From the NCBI GenBank assembly GCA_958450365.1, contig CAUEEP010000743.1:5829001-5893000 (forward strand): 64,000 nucleotides of DNA, read 5' to 3'. The position numbers and the translations under genes were made by a program. A model generated the notes under the pieces. It was not told where the DNA came from. It saw only the letters and a list, made by a program, of their open reading frames with translations, and did no database searches. Source of the stretch: Mesorhabditis belari. Taxonomy: Eukaryota > Nematoda > Chromadorea > Rhabditida > Rhabditidae. Shown one piece after another: positions 63,235 to 64,000 of the stretch. Each line of letters opens with the position of its first letter. Within the stretch, counting starts at the first letter, position 1.

Positions 63235-64000
63235 TCTGAGAATTTTCGAAGGCAAATTTTCGAAGGGATTTTCTCAGAGATGGGCGTTTTGGGAAGCGAA
63301 AACCCAATTTTCACGGCTTCTTTCTCTGGTTCACCTCTCTGGTTGGTTTTAGTTGACGACTTTGCCCCCTTCTCGTGACTTCTCGTTTTGAAAAATGTTC
63401 TTTGAAAGAGCTACATATTTTATCCAAGTCATAGGCGATGCTTTAGGCTAAATGCTGAGCATTTAGAATCGATTCATTCAAAAGTTTATTGTGAGAGAGT
63501 ATTCATTTCCATCTTTTGCATACTAATTTAAAATTTTTCAAAGCCGTTTGCATAAAAATTAAGAAAATTTTCAGAAAAGCACTTTCTTTTTCGATGCGCA
63601 TAGATAAAAGAAAAGTGCTCTGGTGTGTGAAAAGCCAAAATTCACGGTTCAGTGGATACTTTAGGAAGAGGAAAGTTGTGAATGGAAAGGTTTAGATTAG
63701 CTGGGAATACTCCAAACGAGGGACTTGTAAAGTAAAAAGTTTAAGGTTTTTCAGCCAAAGAACCAAAAAATGTGCCTAATAACTGTGTAATCGAATCCAA
63801 AAATGCTAATTGAGCCTACACTTGGAATGCTAATATGTAATAATAATGCTTTTCTGGTTTACCCAAATCCCAAGGCATAGTCCGAAAAATTATGAGAAAG
63901 GAAATCTAGGCAGCCAGAATAAAAAAATATCTAAAAGTAAAAACATTTTTAAAATTAGAACAAGAGTATTGGGGGGAAAGGGTTGCTAGAATGCCCATTT
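63235..64000. other. Upstream region to the end of the window, no gene seen
   Basis: AT-rich with no exon-like chain. It likely holds the promoter of the minus-strand gene beginning at 63234. Confidence 0.5.

Overview
The window is genomic DNA from a rhabditid nematode. It is AT-rich, most introns are short (about 40-60 bases) with TTTCAG/TTTTAG acceptors and GTAAGT/GTGAGT-type donors, acceptor-like sites sit just upstream of most start codons (spliced-leader trans-splicing), and the proteins are closest to Caenorhabditis ones. The genus cannot be named from the sequence. Exon joins were checked by hand for phase; for most multi-exon genes here all exons join in frame to one stop codon.

Left part (1-16 kb): an oligosaccharyltransferase catalytic subunit (STT3, + strand, 236-3658); a NeuroD-type bHLH factor (cnd-1-like, +, 7118-8351) with two near-perfect hairpins just upstream; a decayed mariner element abutted by a hAT-like MITE; and a 486-residue proline-rich CRIB protein (+, 13198-16026).

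Middle part (17-40 kb): a second, much larger CRIB gene (+, 17952-29032, about 29 exons), whose CRIB motif is split by an intron at the same codon and phase as in its neighbour; a repeat-rich gap with two solo LTRs; a 93-residue unrecognised protein (+, 33830-35238); and an ERK-type MAP kinase (mpk-1, - strand, 36380-39952, 374 residues, complete).

Right part (40-64 kb): about 16.5 kb without a convincing gene, full of minisatellites, fold-back elements and nested insertions, including a 5S-rRNA-headed SINE with a 14-base target-site duplication; then a CUE-domain protein of CUEDC1 type (+, 56493-60332), converging on a BTB/T1 (KCTD-like) gene (-, 60476-62220) that may share a transcript with an upstream exon starting Met-Gly (possible N-myristoylation).

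The genes are ordinary, largely conserved euchromatic genes: ERK signalling, two putative Cdc42/Rac effectors, a neuronal transcription factor, N-glycosylation, and two adaptor-type proteins. They do not form an operon or a dedicated pathway. The distinctive content is the repeat landscape: several TA-flanked palindromic MITE families with related CCGTA termini, two element families with 8-base target duplications, mariner-derived fold-backs, tRNA-like and 5S-like Pol III elements, and nested insertions that can be ordered in time.
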